From NCBI GenBank assembly GCA_003476445.1, contig DMUF01000040.1, forward strand, positions 1,705 to 6,879: a stretch of 5,175 nt of DNA, given 5' to 3'. A model generated the notes under the pieces. It was given only the letters and a program-made list of their open reading frames with translations. It searched no databases and was not told the origin of the DNA. Both the position numbers and the translations under genes were made by a program. The DNA is from Gammaproteobacteria bacterium (GTDB taxonomy: Bacteria > Pseudomonadota > Gammaproteobacteria > Pseudomonadales > Azotimanducaceae). This document shows positions 4,859 through 5,175 of this stretch, one piece after another; the first letter of the stretch is position 1, and each line of letters opens with the position of its first letter.

Positions 4859-5175
4859 CAAAGCTCCCTGTCTTGCAGATGTCTGTTGAAGAAATCGAGG
4901 ATGAGGTTGAACCGGTGAATCGAGACGTCCTGCTCCTGCAGAGCATGCTTCGAGCCTGGATACGCCATCATCTCGAACGGCAGTTTGCGCGCCTGCAGGG
5001 CCCGATACAGCTGGGTACTGTGGGTATAGAGGACGTTGTCGTCCGCCATGCCGTGGATCAGCAGAAGGCTGCCAATGGAATCGCTCAGCCAGCCGAATAC
5101 GTTGCTGTCTTCGTAGCCTGCCGCATTCTCCGCTGGCATACCCAGATAGCGCTCGGTGTAGTGGGTGTCGTAGAG
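4858..5175 (-). CDS. S9-family serine peptidase (prolyl oligopeptidase/DPP-IV-like), C-terminal end only
   Basis: The visible 105 residues are the end of the alpha/beta-hydrolase catalytic domain of an S9 peptidase. Such enzymes typically remove dipeptides from proline-containing peptides or cleave oligopeptides, often in the periplasm. The fragment enters with YDTHYTERYLG (2-12), a hallmark of the DPP-IV (S9B) branch. It continues with LLLIHGMADDNV (37-48), where the first aspartate, residue 45, is the expected catalytic Asp. AYPGSKHAL (71-79) has His77 as the expected catalytic His. The natural C-terminus ends in a short amphipathic helix, FNLILDFFNRHL. The Ser nucleophile, beta-propeller and any signal peptide lie beyond the window edge, so location and completeness are unknown. 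Its stop overlaps the start of the GNAT gene by one base (TGATG). The DPP-IV-like assignment is stronger than any claim about substrate. Confidence 0.9.
   Translation of the reverse strand, partial: LYDTHYTERYLGMPAENAAGYEDSNVFGWLSDSIGSLLLIHGMADDNVLYTHSTQLYRALQARKLPFEMMAYPGSKHALQEQDVSIHRFNLILDFFNRHLQDREL
4864..4869 (-). promoter_or_regulatory. Ribosome binding site of the GNAT gene
   Basis: On the minus strand AGGGAG lies five bases before the ATG at 4858, within the last codons of the peptidase gene. This good site fixes the start and supports coupling at the TGATG junction. Confidence 0.7.

Noticed and set aside
4481..4918. A 145-codon plus-strand open frame opposite the GNAT gene
   Set aside because: The minus strand encodes clear GNAT motifs throughout; the plus-strand product resembles nothing and has no ribosome site of note.
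3627..4946. A 439-codon minus-strand open frame antisense to tatD and running through the GNAT region
   Set aside because: It lies in a different frame from the GNAT and S9 genes, is rich in Arg/Ala/Gly with no recognisable domain, and covers two well-supported genes. Long antisense frames are expected in GC-rich coding DNA.
1..5175. Search for tRNA or rRNA genes, CRISPR repeats, transposase genes, insertion-sequence ends, toxin-antitoxin or defence genes
   Set aside because: None was seen. The window is fully occupied by conserved chromosomal genes with short gaps, and no undescribed system is supported.

Overview
The window is ordinary chromosomal DNA from a GC-rich (roughly two-thirds G+C by eye) bacterium, most likely a gammaproteobacterium. 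The block fabF - mltG - tmk - holB - pilZ - tatD is the arrangement known from type IV-piliated gammaproteobacteria such as Pseudomonas and Xanthomonas. The PilZ-domain protein is clearly the pilus-type PilZ of that lineage. A dipeptidyl-peptidase-like S9 protease next to the block would suit a Xanthomonadales/Nevskiales-like relative, but that finer placement is a guess.

Plus strand, 1-4418. The window opens inside fabF (fatty-acid elongation). It is followed at a 30-nt distance by mltG (membrane-bound peptidoglycan transglycosylase), tmk (dTMP kinase) and holB (DNA polymerase III delta'). mltG/tmk and tmk/holB overlap by four bases (ATGA), so these three look translationally coupled. After an 85-nt leader comes pilZ (type IV pilus assembly), then after 51 nt a TatD-family metal-dependent hydrolase. 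The products serve lipid synthesis, wall synthesis, dTTP supply, replication and surface motility: a growth-linked housekeeping operon rather than one pathway. pabC, which sits between fabF and mltG in E. coli and Pseudomonas, is absent here.

Minus strand, 5175-4382. A second, convergent transcription unit carries the C-terminal end of an S9 (prolyl oligopeptidase/DPP-IV-like) serine peptidase. It is coupled through a TGATG junction to a GNAT acetyltransferase. The GNAT gene and tatD overlap tail to tail by 37 bp.

No RNA gene, mobile element, CRISPR array or obvious new system is visible. The points most worth checking are a delta' subunit without the zinc-binding cysteines and with a degenerate P-loop, the missing pabC, the dyad-rich pilZ leader with competing starts, and the convergent 3' overlap. 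No stretch over 300 bases lacks a gene.
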